This document shows, piece after piece, positions 40,543 to 49,661 of a stretch of DNA of 52,803 nt. This stretch comes from DASYYE01 sp035946955 (GTDB lineage Bacteria > Actinomycetota > Actinomycetes > Streptosporangiales > Streptosporangiaceae): the NCBI GenBank assembly GCA_035946955.1, contig DASYYE010000141.1, positions 1 to 52,803 of the forward strand, read 5' to 3'. The position numbers and the translations under genes are program-made. The stretch's first letter is position 1; the number at the start of each line of letters is the position of its first letter. The notes under the pieces were generated by a model. It had not been told where the DNA came from. It saw nothing but the letters and a program-made list of their open reading frames with translations, and ran no database searches.

Positions 40543-43371
40543 ATGCCCGTCGTGACCCGAGTTGGTGCACTCATCGGTCGTGACAGTGAGATGGCAATGC
40601 TCACTGTGCGTATGCGAGGTGTAGCCCAAGGGCGGGGCGGTTCGGTACTGATCGAGGGTGAGCCTGGAATCGGGAAGTCCTCGCTGGTGCGGGCGGCCCT
40701 TGCGGAGACAGCAGACGCCGACTACCAGGTGTTCTGGGGCGCCGGCGATGAGCTTGGCCAGCCATTAACGCTGCTGCCGCTGCTCGATGCGTTGCGGGTG
40801 CGGGAGCCCTCTGCCAGCCCCCGCCGGGCGGCGATCGTCCGCCTGCTGCGTGGTGAGGCAGCCGCGGGCCGTGGCACTGACGTGTCAGCCGCGCTGGCAG
40901 AGCAGTTGCTTGCGCTCACCGCCGAGGAGTGTGCGGTCCAGCCGACCATCCTGGTCGTTGACGACCTGCAGTGGGCGGACCAGGCTACCGTCGCGCTGTG
41001 GGGGCGGCTGGCCAGGTCGGTGCGCCAGACGCCACTCCTGCTGGTCGGCACGACACGCCCGGTACCGCAGCGGGACGACCTGCTCGCGCTGCGGCGGGCG
41101 GCGGGTGATGCCGCACGGATCCAGCTCACCGGGCTCAGTTACGAGGCAGTAGCCGAACTGGTCGCGGCCCTGGCAGGTGGCAAGCCCGACGAAGACCTGC
41201 TGCGGCTGGCGGACGGAGCAGCGGGTAACCCGCTGTATGTCACCGAGCTAATCGCCGCGCTGGACCGCAGTTCGAGCCTGACCATCACGGACGCGGGGAC
41301 CGCCGAACTGACGGGCAACCATGTGCCGGACTCCCTGTCCGCAGCCATCGCGGACAGGCTTGGTTTCGTGACCAGGCCGGTGCGTGAGGTGCTGCGCGCC
41401 GCGGCCCTGCTCGGAGTTGACTTTGCCGTGCCGGACCTGGCGACTGTGCTAGGCCGGGGTGTGGCCGACCTGATCCCGGCTGTTGATGAGGCGTGCGCGG
41501 TTGGCGTGCTGGCCGAGTCGGACTGTGCCCTGCAGTTCCGTCATCCGCTGATCCGCGCCGCGCTGTACGACGAGATGCCAGGGCCAGTGCGGGCGGCCTG
41601 GCACCGTGATGCGGCACGCACCCTCGCGGAGGCCGGCGCGCCCCCGGAGCGGGTTGCCCGCCAGTTGCTGTGGGCGGTCGATGGGCTGGGTGGCAGGCCC
41701 GAGCCGATTGATGAGTGGATGCTGAGCTGGCTGGCTGGTGCGGTGGAGCCGCTGGTCGCCCAGGCGCCCAAGGTGGCGGCGGAACTCCTCACCCGGGCAG
41801 TCGCCTGCTCCCCGGGGGGCTCTGGCCACCGTGACTTCCTGGTGAGCCGGCTCGCTGACGCCCTGTACCGAGTCGGCGACATGGCCGAGGCCGAGCAGGT
41901 AGTGAACGGCGCACTCGCGCATGCTGTCGAGCCTGACCTCCTTGTTGACCTGCACTGGACGCTGGCGCAGTGCCGGATCCAGGTCGGCCTGGCCGAGGAG
42001 TCGCTGGCCACGCTCAACCAGGCGCTGGCCGCACCCGGTGTCTCGGCCCGGCAGCGCGCGCGCCTGCTCGTGCTCGCTGCGCGGACGCACAGCAACCTCG
42101 GTGAGGTCGAGAAGGCTGGCCAGGTGACTACCCAGGCACTCGCCGCCGCAGCAGAGGCGGGCGACAACTGGGCGATGGGCTGGGCACTGCACGTGCTGAC
42201 CATCGTGACCTCAGTGCGGGGGAGGGCGACTGACGCACTGCCACTGTTCGACCGGGCACTGGCAGTGACCCAGGCTGATCCGACACTGACCGATCTGCGG
42301 TTGCTGCTGCAGATCAACAAGGCCGCCACACTGGGAAGCCTCGACCGGTACGAGGAGGCACTAGCAGCGGCCCGTTCAGCCCTCCATCTCGCGGACCAGG
42401 TAGGCACGGTGGTCCGGCTGGCTCAGGCCCACAGCAACCTGGGGCAGCTGCTATTCAAAACGGGGCTATGGGACGAGGCCCTGGCCGAAGTGGAGGCCCT
42501 GCACGCAGGCCTGAAGGAAGCTGCTGCGGCATGCTGTGACCTCGCCACCGCCGCTGTGATGTACTTCCATCGCGGCGAGGTCGCCGAGGCACGCCGCCGC
42601 CTCGCCGATGCGGTCCCGTATGCCAAGCGAATAGGAAACCGGCTGATCGACCCACTGGTGCTCGCCCGCAGCCTCGACTGCGAGCAGGCTGGCGCATTGC
42701 CTGAGGCACTTGCCGCGCTGACAGCTGGGTTCTCCGACAGCACTGAGGAACTCGCGCTGATGGAGGATCTGTTCGCCGACGCCGTCCGTCTTGCCATGAA
42801 GGTTGGCGAACTTACCACCGCTAAGGCCCTCGCGGGCCACGCCGCTGCGCTCGTCGTCGAGTCAGATACCCCACACCGGCGGGCGAACGCGCTCTACTGC
42901 CGCGGTCTGCTGGACCACGACGCAGCAAGGCTGCTCCAGGCCGCTGACTGTTACGCCGACGCCAGCCGGCCGCTGCTATGTGCGCAGGCGCTGGAGGCCG
43001 CCGCTGGTGAGTTCGTCCGGGCCGATGACCGGGACCAGGCTCGTATTGCGTTTACGCGTGCAGTGGAGACCTACACCTCGCTCGGCGCTGCCGCTGACGT
43101 CGCCCGGCTGCAGGCCAGGTTCCGCGCTCACGGCATCCGGCGCGGCCCGCATTCCAAGCACCGTCAGGCGACGAGCGGCTGGGACAGCCTCACGCCGGCG
43201 GAGAGCAAGATCGCATCTCTGGTGCAGGGGGGCCTTTCCAACCCGGAGATCGCCGCCAAGCTGCTGCTCTCCCGGCGGACTGTCGCGACCCATGTCTCGC
43301 ACATCCTCAAGAAGCTTGATGTCAACTCCCGGATAGACATCGCTCGGGAGGCTGCCTTGCGGTCACGCTGA
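40543..43371 (+). CDS. LuxR-family ATP-binding regulator (MalT-like)
   Basis: 942 residues. The N-terminus reads VGALIGRDSEM into the P-loop IEGEPGIGKSS (about 37-47); Walker B is LVVDDLQWADQ (139-149). A winged region and a long TPR-like helical part follow. The C-terminal LuxR HTH begins near 878 (LTPAESKIASLVQGGLSNPE, then RTVATHVSHILKKL). Start ATG at 40543; the ribosome binding site is weak. It is the close paralogue of the next large gene, with matching sequence from the P-loop to just before the HTH, so they arose by tandem duplication. Its promoter region is unusually A+T-rich. Confidence 0.93.
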   Translation: MPVVTRVGALIGRDSEMAMLTVRMRGVAQGRGGSVLIEGEPGIGKSSLVRAALAETADADYQVFWGAGDELGQPLTLLPLLDALRVREPSASPRRAAIVRLLRGEAAAGRGTDVSAALAEQLLALTAEECAVQPTILVVDDLQWADQATVALWGRLARSVRQTPLLLVGTTRPVPQRDDLLALRRAAGDAARIQLTGLSYEAVAELVAALAGGKPDEDLLRLADGAAGNPLYVTELIAALDRSSSLTITDAGTAELTGNHVPDSLSAAIADRLGFVTRPVREVLRAAALLGVDFAVPDLATVLGRGVADLIPAVDEACAVGVLAESDCALQFRHPLIRAALYDEMPGPVRAAWHRDAARTLAEAGAPPERVARQLLWAVDGLGGRPEPIDEWMLSWLAGAVEPLVAQAPKVAAELLTRAVACSPGGSGHRDFLVSRLADALYRVGDMAEAEQVVNGALAHAVEPDLLVDLHWTLAQCRIQVGLAEESLATLNQALAAPGVSARQRARLLVLAARTHSNLGEVEKAGQVTTQALAAAAEAGDNWAMGWALHVLTIVTSVRGRATDALPLFDRALAVTQADPTLTDLRLLLQINKAATLGSLDRYEEALAAARSALHLADQVGTVVRLAQAHSNLGQLLFKTGLWDEALAEVEALHAGLKEAAAACCDLATAAVMYFHRGEVAEARRRLADAVPYAKRIGNRLIDPLVLARSLDCEQAGALPEALAALTAGFSDSTEELALMEDLFADAVRLAMKVGELTTAKALAGHAAALVVESDTPHRRANALYCRGLLDHDAARLLQAADCYADASRPLLCAQALEAAAGEFVRADDRDQARIAFTRAVETYTSLGAAADVARLQARFRAHGIRRGPHSKHRQATSGWDSLTPAESKIASLVQGGLSNPEIAAKLLLSRRTVATHVSHILKKLDVNSRIDIAREAALRSR

Positions 43372-43389
43372 CGGCGCCGCGAGCTCATG

Positions 43390-43485
43390 TCATGGCGCCC
43401 TCCTCGTATGCACCCGGCCATGATCGGCCACAGGCACAGTTGGCTCCCCGGCGTCCGCAGCACCCGCTTGCATCGCCGTACCCAT
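43390..43485 (-). CDS. Possible 31-residue small protein with strong RBS
   Basis: The ATG at 43485 is preceded by GAGGAGGAGCACC, one of the best ribosome binding sites in the window. The frame encodes 31 residues (starting MGTAMQAGAADAGEPTV and ending HTRRAP), Ala/Gly-rich with a basic end. The stop overlaps a further ATG that has its own GAGGAGG but encodes only two codons. No family is recognised; it may be a small peptide, a leader or a remnant. Confidence 0.35.
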   Translation of the reverse strand: MGTAMQAGAADAGEPTVPVADHGRVHTRRAP

Positions 43486-43869
43486 GGTGCTCCTCCTCAG
43501 ACGGAACATTCGTCCGCCCGGTCGCAGAAGTTACACCGCTGCTGTTCTTACGGTCCCTGGGGAGTTTCCCGGTCCTCATGGCCCAGACCTTCCTCTGTCA
43601 GAGATGCCGCAGTTGCCCCTGCTTGAACTGGCCCTGCTGGCCGCGTTCACCGCGGCTGTCTTCCTCCACACTTACGTGGTTGGGGCAATGACGCCGGCGA
43701 TGATGGGGGATGTTCACCGCCTGCGCCATTGAACCCGCTTGGAGGCGTTTCGCCCCTGGGGTCAATGCTGCGGCAGAGCATGAGGCATGGGCGGAAGGAA
43801 GTTGGACAGTCTCTGGAAACCGAGGGGCCACTGCGGGGCGTATTGAGTCCGGGACTTGGAGTAGCTGTC
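43486..43869. other. Intergenic region before second STAND paralogue
   Basis: About 385 bp. A plus-strand frame from the ATG at 43604 (about 42 codons, with hydrophobic LLELALLAAFTAAVFLHTYV) could encode a one-helix membrane peptide but has no good ribosome binding site, so I do not call it. Otherwise I see only the presumed promoter of the gene starting at 43870. Confidence 0.35.
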
Positions 43870-46800
43870 ATGGTGCTTGGTGAGCGATCGGGCGATCCGG
43901 TTGCGGAGGAACTGGATCGCCTTGCCGATAAGACAGCCCTACCGACCGAGCTGGAGCGGTGCGTGGCCCTCCTGGGCCATCTGCCCAGCACCCTCGTGTC
44001 GGGCAGCCGACCGGACTGGGAGAAGTCACGAGCTCTGCTGGGCGTACTGCAGGCGGTGGTCAACCGGGCTTTCGAGTCGGTCAAGGACAACCACAATGAT
44101 GCTTTCGCGGGTCTGGTCCTTGCCTGTGCCGCTGTCATGGGACTGATAACGGAGCCGCCCGACAGGGACTACAGCCGGTCGCCTGCTCAGATGACCCGAA
44201 GGTCATCAGTGGGCAGCAAAGAGGCACGGCAGCTCCTCGCTGCTACCTGGCTCGTACCGCCGCGGGCCAGTGACAAGACGGTGCGCAACAGGTGGGGGGA
44301 GATCAGGGCGGCCTTTCAATATGCCCTGCTTCAGGCGCTCGCTGACCTCGATACGCCAGCAGGTGCGGTAGCGCATGCGTCTGTGCCCGAGAGCCTTCGC
44401 CTGATCGGTCGTGACAGCGAGACAGCGAGGCTGGTCAGATTCACCCAGGAGCTGGCCAGGGGGCGAGGCCGCTCCGTGCTGATCGAGGGTGAACCGGGAA
44501 TCGGCAAGTCGGCGCTGGTGCGCTCCGCCTTGGCGCAGACGGGTGCCAGGTGCCAGGTGTTCTGGGGGACTGGTGACGAACTAGGGCAGGCGTTCCCGTT
44601 ACTGCCGTTCCTGGAGGGACTCAGCATCCGCGAGCCCTCGGCGAACCCCCGGCGGACCGTGATCGTTCGGCTCTTGCGTGGCGAGGTCGCCGCCGACCGT
44701 GGCACAGACGTGACGGCCACGATGTCAGAGCAGTTGCTGGCGCTTATCGCCGAGCTGTGTGCGGCGCGGCCGACGGTCCTAGTGGTAGACGACCTTCAGT
44801 GGGCTGACCAGGCAAGCATCGCCCTGTTTGGGCGGCTGGTGAAGCTGGTGCAGCAGGTGCCGCTGCTGCTGGTCGGGGTGATGCGGCCGGTGCCCCAGCG
44901 CGATGACTTGCTGGCGCTGCGGCGTGTGGTGGGTGAGGCCGGGCGGCTCCAGCTCACCGGGATCAGCGATGCGGCTGTGGCCGAGTTGGTTGCGGCTCTG
45001 GCGGGTGGCAAGCCTGACGGGAACTTGCTGCGGCTTGCCGCCGGGGCAGCGGGAAACCCGCTCTACGTGAGCGAACTCGTCGCCGCGCTGGTTCGTGGTG
45101 CCAGCTTGACCATTTCGGACACGGGAGATGCTCAGCTGGCGAGCGGCCCCGTGCCGGGCTCGCTGTCGGCGGCCATCGCGGACCGCCTTGACTTTGTTCC
45201 AGGGCCGGTGCGCGAGGTTCTGCGGGCGGCAGCTCTGCTTGGGGTGGACTTCGCTGTGCCGGACCTGGCCACCATATTGGGCTGCGGTGTGGTGGACCTG
45301 CTACCCGCGATTGACGAGGCACGTGCCGCAGGCGTGCTGGCCGAGTCAGGCAACTCTCTCGGCTTCCGGCACCCACTGATCCATGCGGCGCTGTACGAGG
45401 AGATGCCGGTTGCGGTACGCACCGCATGGCACCGTGACGCGGGCCGTGCTCTCGCGGAGGCCGATGCGTCAGCAGACCAGGTTGCCCGGCAACTCCTGCA
45501 GACAGTCGGCGACCCTACCCGACCGGGCGAGCCGATGGACGAATGGATGCTGGGCTGGCTGGTCCGCACGGCAGATCCGTTGGTCAGCCAGGCACCGCGG
45601 GTGGCGGCAGACCTCCTCAGTCACGCGGTCGTGAGTTCTCCGGTTGGCTCGGCCCACCATGGCTTCCTCGTGAGCCGGCTTGCCGACGCTCTCTACCGTG
45701 TCCGGGATGTGACCGGGGCCGAGGAGGTAGCCAGCCAGGCACTGACACAGGCCATTGAGCCCGATCTCTTTGTTGACCTGCACTGGACACTGGCACAGTG
45801 CCGGATCCAGGTCGGCCTGGCCGAAGAGTCGCTGGCCGCTTTGGAGCAGGCACTGGCGTCTGAAGGGATCACAGCCCGGCAGCGCGGAAGGCTCCTCGTG
45901 CTGGCCGCACGCACGCACAGCAGCCTCGGCCAGGTTCAGCAGGCCGACCAAGCCGCGACCAAGGCGCTCAGTGCGGCAATGGAGGCGGGCGACAACTGGG
46001 CGATGGGCTGGGCCCTGCACGTGCTGACCATCGTGACCGCAGTGCAAGGAAAGATGACTGACGCACTGCCGCTGTTCGACCGGGCACTGGCCGTAGCCCA
46101 GGCCGATCCGGCACTGACCGACCTCGGGCTGCTGCTGCAGCTCAATAAGGCTGCCACACTGGGCAACCTCGACCGGTACGACGAGGCCCTGTCAGTGCTC
46201 CGTCCGGCCCGCCAGCGCGCTGACCAGGTGGGCATAGTAGTCCGGCTGTCTCAGGCGAACAGCACCCTGGGCCAGTTGCTGTTCGATACAGGCCGGTGGG
46301 ACGAGGCCCTGGCCGAGTTGGAGGTTCTGCACGAAGGTTTGAAGGAAGCCGCTACGGCCTGCTGCGACCACGCTGTCGCCGCCGTGGTCTTCTTCCATCG
46401 CGGTGAGGTGGCCGAGGCACGCCGTCGTCTCGCGGCTGCGGTCCCGCTGGGCAAGCGGATCGGGAACCGGATGATCGGCCCGCTGCTACTCGCCCAGAGC
46501 CTCGACCGTGAGTACGCCGGCGCACTGCCCGAGGCCCTTGCCGTGCTGACAGCCGGGTTCGCCGACCGCACCGAAGAAATCGGGCTGGCGGAGGAACTGC
46601 TTGCCGACACCGTGCGTCTTGCTATGGAGGTGGGCGACCAAGGCACAGCGCGGGCCTTTGCCGCGCATGCCGCCGCTCTCGCCGCTGGGTCGGAGGTGCC
46701 GCACCGGCAGGCGAACGCCCTGTACTGCCGGGGCCTGCTGGACCACGATGCCGCCAGGCTGCTCCAGGCCGCTGAGCGTTACGGCGATGCCAGCCAGCCA

Positions 46801-46971
46801 CTGAAGCGCGCGAAAGCACTGGAGGCCGCCGCTGGTGAGTTCGTCCGCGCCGGTGACCGCGTGCAGGCACGCGCCGCGGTCGCTCGCGCTGTGGAGGTCT
46901 ATGCCTCGCTTGGCGCCGCCACGGACGTCGCCCGGCTGCGGGGTGAGTCTTGGCGCTCAGGCCACCTGTGA
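43870..46971 (+). CDS. STAND ATPase, LuxR-regulator paralogue without HTH
   Basis: 1033 residues. Residues about 175-1020 match the preceding regulator: GRDSETARL, P-loop IEGEPGIGKSA (205-215), LVVDDLQWADQ, and the TPR-like part with long identical stretches. It stops at RLRGESWRSGHL, exactly where the paralogue continues into its LuxR HTH, so the DNA-binding domain is missing. In exchange it has about 175 extra N-terminal residues, including a helical segment (EKSRALLGVLQAVVNRAFES) and a basic KEARQLLAATWLVPP...KTVRNRW segment of unknown function. GGAG precedes the ATG. The 3' end overlaps the convergent ATPase gene by 15 bp. It may modulate its neighbour or sense through the new domain. Confidence 0.88.
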   Translation: MVLGERSGDPVAEELDRLADKTALPTELERCVALLGHLPSTLVSGSRPDWEKSRALLGVLQAVVNRAFESVKDNHNDAFAGLVLACAAVMGLITEPPDRDYSRSPAQMTRRSSVGSKEARQLLAATWLVPPRASDKTVRNRWGEIRAAFQYALLQALADLDTPAGAVAHASVPESLRLIGRDSETARLVRFTQELARGRGRSVLIEGEPGIGKSALVRSALAQTGARCQVFWGTGDELGQAFPLLPFLEGLSIREPSANPRRTVIVRLLRGEVAADRGTDVTATMSEQLLALIAELCAARPTVLVVDDLQWADQASIALFGRLVKLVQQVPLLLVGVMRPVPQRDDLLALRRVVGEAGRLQLTGISDAAVAELVAALAGGKPDGNLLRLAAGAAGNPLYVSELVAALVRGASLTISDTGDAQLASGPVPGSLSAAIADRLDFVPGPVREVLRAAALLGVDFAVPDLATILGCGVVDLLPAIDEARAAGVLAESGNSLGFRHPLIHAALYEEMPVAVRTAWHRDAGRALAEADASADQVARQLLQTVGDPTRPGEPMDEWMLGWLVRTADPLVSQAPRVAADLLSHAVVSSPVGSAHHGFLVSRLADALYRVRDVTGAEEVASQALTQAIEPDLFVDLHWTLAQCRIQVGLAEESLAALEQALASEGITARQRGRLLVLAARTHSSLGQVQQADQAATKALSAAMEAGDNWAMGWALHVLTIVTAVQGKMTDALPLFDRALAVAQADPALTDLGLLLQLNKAATLGNLDRYDEALSVLRPARQRADQVGIVVRLSQANSTLGQLLFDTGRWDEALAELEVLHEGLKEAATACCDHAVAAVVFFHRGEVAEARRRLAAAVPLGKRIGNRMIGPLLLAQSLDREYAGALPEALAVLTAGFADRTEEIGLAEELLADTVRLAMEVGDQGTARAFAAHAAALAAGSEVPHRQANALYCRGLLDHDAARLLQAAERYGDASQPLKRAKALEAAAGEFVRAGDRVQARAAVARAVEVYASLGAATDVARLRGESWRSGHL

Positions 46972-47400
46972 TGCCTCAGCGGCGCCAAGGCTGGGCGGAA
47001 ACGCCAGCGTGAAGTACACAGCCTTCCCGGCCAGCGTCTGGTAACAACCCCAGTCCGTGGACAGGGTTGCGACCAGCATCATGCCGCGCCCGGCCTCGGC
47101 GTCGTCGGAGGCCTCCATCAGCACTGGCGCCGAGCACGACGTGTCGTGGACGTCAACGCGCAACTGGTCGCGCTGGCAGGTAATGGTGAGCATGATCGTC
47201 TGGCCAGCCACGTGCGCGATGGCATTCGTCACCAGTTCACTGGTGAGCAGTATCGCGATGTCTGAGTCGACTGGGATGTGCCAGGCGTGGATGGCTGCCC
47301 GCACGTAGCTGCGGGCTTCTGCCGCGGCGGCTGGCCTTGCGGTGAGCCAGTTGCGGCGGGCGCGTTGCACGGTCGGGCGGGTCAACGCCATCGTGTCCAT
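46957..47400 (-). CDS. RsbW-like ATP-binding anti-sigma regulatory protein
   Basis: 147 residues, HATPase_c_2 family: N-box ILLTSELVTNAIAHV, G1-like VDVHDTSCSAPVLM with a shortened and altered glycine box, and AGRGMMLVATLSTDWG. ATG at 47400 with GGGAAGGAAG upstream. Like the copy at 34902, it probably partners a sigma factor or antagonist. It is convergent with the HTH-less STAND gene (15-bp overlap). The palindrome TGCAAGTTGCA lies about 136 bp upstream. Confidence 0.88.
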   Translation of the reverse strand: MDTMALTRPTVQRARRNWLTARPAAAAEARSYVRAAIHAWHIPVDSDIAILLTSELVTNAIAHVAGQTIMLTITCQRDQLRVDVHDTSCSAPVLMEASDDAEAGRGMMLVATLSTDWGCYQTLAGKAVYFTLAFPPSLGAAEASQVA

Positions 47401-47535
47401 CTGGTCTTCCTTCCCAGGAGGCCCGGGCTGGTCCGGACCGGTCCGCGCAGAGGGGGAGTGACTCTGCGCGGACCGTCTGGGGGCCGGTCAAACGTTGCGA
47501 GCGGTGAGGAGCGCCGCTTGCACAACAAATACTCA

Positions 47536-47546
47536 TGCAAGTTGCA
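47536..47546. promoter_or_regulatory. Palindromic motif TGCAAGTTGCA
   Basis: Reverse complement of the motif at 40419-40429; 5-bp arms around one base. It sits upstream of the RsbW-like ATPase, in the gap before the methyltransferase gene end. Confidence 0.4.
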
Positions 47547-47604
47547 GTGACAAACATCGGTCAGCTGACCGATTTTGAGGAGGCCGCCGGCGACGCAGGA
47601 CGTA

Positions 47605-48249
47605 CTAGCGAGTGGCGATCAGGACCGAGTCGTGGATCGTGACCTCGACGCCCTCGGGAGTGGTCGCGGACCGGGGGCGCGCCTCGCTGACCTCGACCGT
47701 CCACGTGCCGTCGAGCATGGCCGCGACATCGTCAGCGGTGTAGAAGGCCTCGGGTATGGGAGGGCGGCGCACACCGCTGGTGAGGTCCGACGGGTGGTGG
47801 CCAACCACCAGCAGCGTGCCGCCGGCGCGGACCGCGGCGATCAACGCCGTGAACATCTGCGCGCGTGGCTCCGGGCGCAACTGCATGAACTGCACCGACA
47901 CGAGGTCGTAGGTGTCCGGCTCGGGCGGGCTGACCAGCAGGTCCACATGACGCCACTCGATGCGTCCGGCCGAGTCCTGGTCGGTCTCGCGGGCGTGCTG
48001 GGCCGCCCGCTCCAGCGCGACACCAGAGATGTCGGCCGCCACCACCGTCCATCCCCGGCGTGCGAGCCAGATTGCGTCGGCTCCCTCACCGCTCCCCACG
48101 TCCAGCGCGCGGCCCGGTGGCCTGCCCGTGACCTCGGCCACCAGTTGCGGGTTCGGGTTGCCACTCCACACCCGCTGTGAGGACCGGTAGCGCTCGTCCC
48201 AGGAAGCCTCATCAGTAGGGGGAGCGGTGTGGTGTGAGTGCTCGCTCAT
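47605..48249 (-). CDS. Class I SAM-dependent methyltransferase
   Basis: 214 residues. The N-terminal DEASWDERYRSSQRVWSGNP is a signature of the TehB/thiopurine-like subgroup. Motif I is ALDVGSGEGADAIWLARRG, followed by VVAADISGVAL, DLVSVQFMQL and GGTLLVVGHHP. Substrates in relatives include tellurite, thiols and small metabolites; none can be assigned here. AAGGAGA precedes the ATG, which overlaps the stop of the upstream MmcQ gene (ATGA), so the two are one operon. Confidence 0.92.
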   Translation of the reverse strand: MSEHSHHTAPPTDEASWDERYRSSQRVWSGNPNPQLVAEVTGRPPGRALDVGSGEGADAIWLARRGWTVVAADISGVALERAAQHARETDQDSAGRIEWRHVDLLVSPPEPDTYDLVSVQFMQLRPEPRAQMFTALIAAVRAGGTLLVVGHHPSDLTSGVRRPPIPEAFYTADDVAAMLDGTWTVEVSEARPRSATTPEGVEVTIHDSVLIATR

Positions 48250-48683
48250 CTGCCTTGTGTCTCCTTGCCATGCGTGCTGAGCCAGGCTCTGGCCCTGGTG
48301 GGCGAGGCCTGGCTGAGCCAGGCGTCCTCGATCACTTCGGTTAGTTCAGCCACGCTGAGTTCGCTGATCCGGCTGGCACGCACCAGTACTGACGGGTGGC
48401 CGTCAAAGTGCGGTGTGGTGAAGAAGGGCGTGGCCGGGTCCTGGACGAGCGCATGCTTGTCGGACTCTGACGGCACCCAGAAAACGATCACGTCGGTGTA
48501 GCGCTCGCCAGTCGCGGGGTCCACAGCGTCGGGACGTGGGGTGCGGAAGAACACGAACGACTTGCCGCCGACCTGGTAGATGGGGTTGCGGTACTTCGAG
48601 CCATGGATGACCGATACATAGGGCATGCGCGACGCCAGGTCGTGGACGTCCGCAACGTTGGCGCGGCGTGAGCTCGGCGGCAT
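48246..48683 (-). CDS. MmcQ/YjbR-family protein
   Basis: About 145 residues (147 if the GTG at 48689 is used). MmcQ/YjbR fold, a CyaY-like/double-wing structure: SVIHGSKYRNPIYQVGGKSF, VFWVPSESDKHALVQ, then PHFDGHPSVLVRASRISELS. The family is annotated as DNA-binding, but evidence is slight. First gene of a pair with the methyltransferase; divergent from the enoyl-CoA hydratase. Confidence 0.88.
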   Translation of the reverse strand: MPPSSRRANVADVHDLASRMPYVSVIHGSKYRNPIYQVGGKSFVFFRTPRPDAVDPATGERYTDVIVFWVPSESDKHALVQDPATPFFTTPHFDGHPSVLVRASRISELSVAELTEVIEDAWLSQASPTRARAWLSTHGKETQGR

Positions 48684-48767
48684 GGCCACCAGCCTAGGAG
48701 GCCGGTGATGGCATGATCGGCGCAGCGCCCTTCAGGCGGCCCGGAGGCGAGCGAGAGGATAAGCGGC

Positions 48768-49541
48768 GTGCCAGACCACCTCGTGCAGTACTCAACCGAC
48801 CATGGGATCGCCAGGGTCGCGCTTGACTCCCCGGCCAACCGCAATGCGCTGTCGGCTGCGCTGATGTCACAGCTCGGCCAGGCACTGGCCGACGCCGCGG
48901 CCGACGATGGGGTGCGCGCGGTCGAGTTGACCCACACCGGGCCCGCGTTCTGCGCCGGGGCTGACCTGAGCGAAGCCCGCCAGGGCGGGATGGCGGCTGG
49001 CACACAGTCGCTGGCCGCCATGCTGAGACAGCTCGTGTCCATGCCGAAACCGGTGGTGGGGAGCATCGACGGGCATGTCCGGGCCGGCGGGATGGGGCTC
49101 GTCGGCGCGTGCGACATCGTGCTGGCCGGGCCCTCGTCGACGTTCGCGTTCTCCGAGGTGCGGCTCGGCCTTGCGCCAGCCATCATCTCCCTGACCACGC
49201 TGCCGCGGCTGTCGCCGCGCGCCGCGGGCCGCTACTACCTGACCGGGGAGACGTTCGGCGCGGCGGACGCGGCACGGATCGGGCTGGTCACCGAGGCCGT
49301 CGAGGACATCGACTCAGCCACGCTGGCTCTCCTGGACGTACTGCGGGCCGCCTCCCCGCAGGGCCTGGCCGCGACCAAGGCGCTGCTCACCCCCGGGCTG
49401 CTGGACGGCTTCGACGACCGAGCGGAGACCCTGATCGGGCGATCCGCCCAATTGTTCGCCTCTGACGAAGCCGCCGAGGGAATGGCGGCGTTCCTCGAGA
49501 AAAGGCCGCCCCGGTGGGTAATGCGGCCTGAAATCGATTGA
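48768..49541 (+). CDS. Enoyl-CoA hydratase/isomerase
   Basis: 257 residues, GTG start. Crotonase fold: ARVALDSPANRNALSAALM, oxyanion-hole segments FCAGADLSEA and the GSIDGHVRAGGMGLVGACDI turn, then SEVRLGLAPAIIS. The catalytic Glu of classical hydratases, in the GLVGAC-helix region and SEVRLGL, is not completely conserved (positions are Gly and Ala), so it may be an isomerase or another crotonase activity. It is a single gene, not accompanied by other beta-oxidation genes. Confidence 0.9.
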   Translation: MPDHLVQYSTDHGIARVALDSPANRNALSAALMSQLGQALADAAADDGVRAVELTHTGPAFCAGADLSEARQGGMAAGTQSLAAMLRQLVSMPKPVVGSIDGHVRAGGMGLVGACDIVLAGPSSTFAFSEVRLGLAPAIISLTTLPRLSPRAAGRYYLTGETFGAADAARIGLVTEAVEDIDSATLALLDVLRAASPQGLAATKALLTPGLLDGFDDRAETLIGRSAQLFASDEAAEGMAAFLEKRPPRWVMRPEID

Positions 49542-49625
49542 ATGGCGATACCCACGAACACGGATAGGCTTGCTGCCTAGAGTTGGGACCGGCACGGCGT
49601 CGTGGAGCGTGGGGAGACAGTCGTT

Positions 49626-49661
49626 ATGGGCGAAGCTGCTCTCTGGCGGCTTGGGCGGTGA
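49626..49661 (+). other. 11-codon leader overlapping the WD40 gene start
   Basis: ATG at 49626 with GGGGAG nine bases upstream encodes MGEAALWRLGR and stops at TGA 49659-49661, overlapping the GTG (49658) of the WD40 gene as GTGA. It is either a coupled leader or the true N-terminus separated by a frameshift. Confidence 0.45.
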
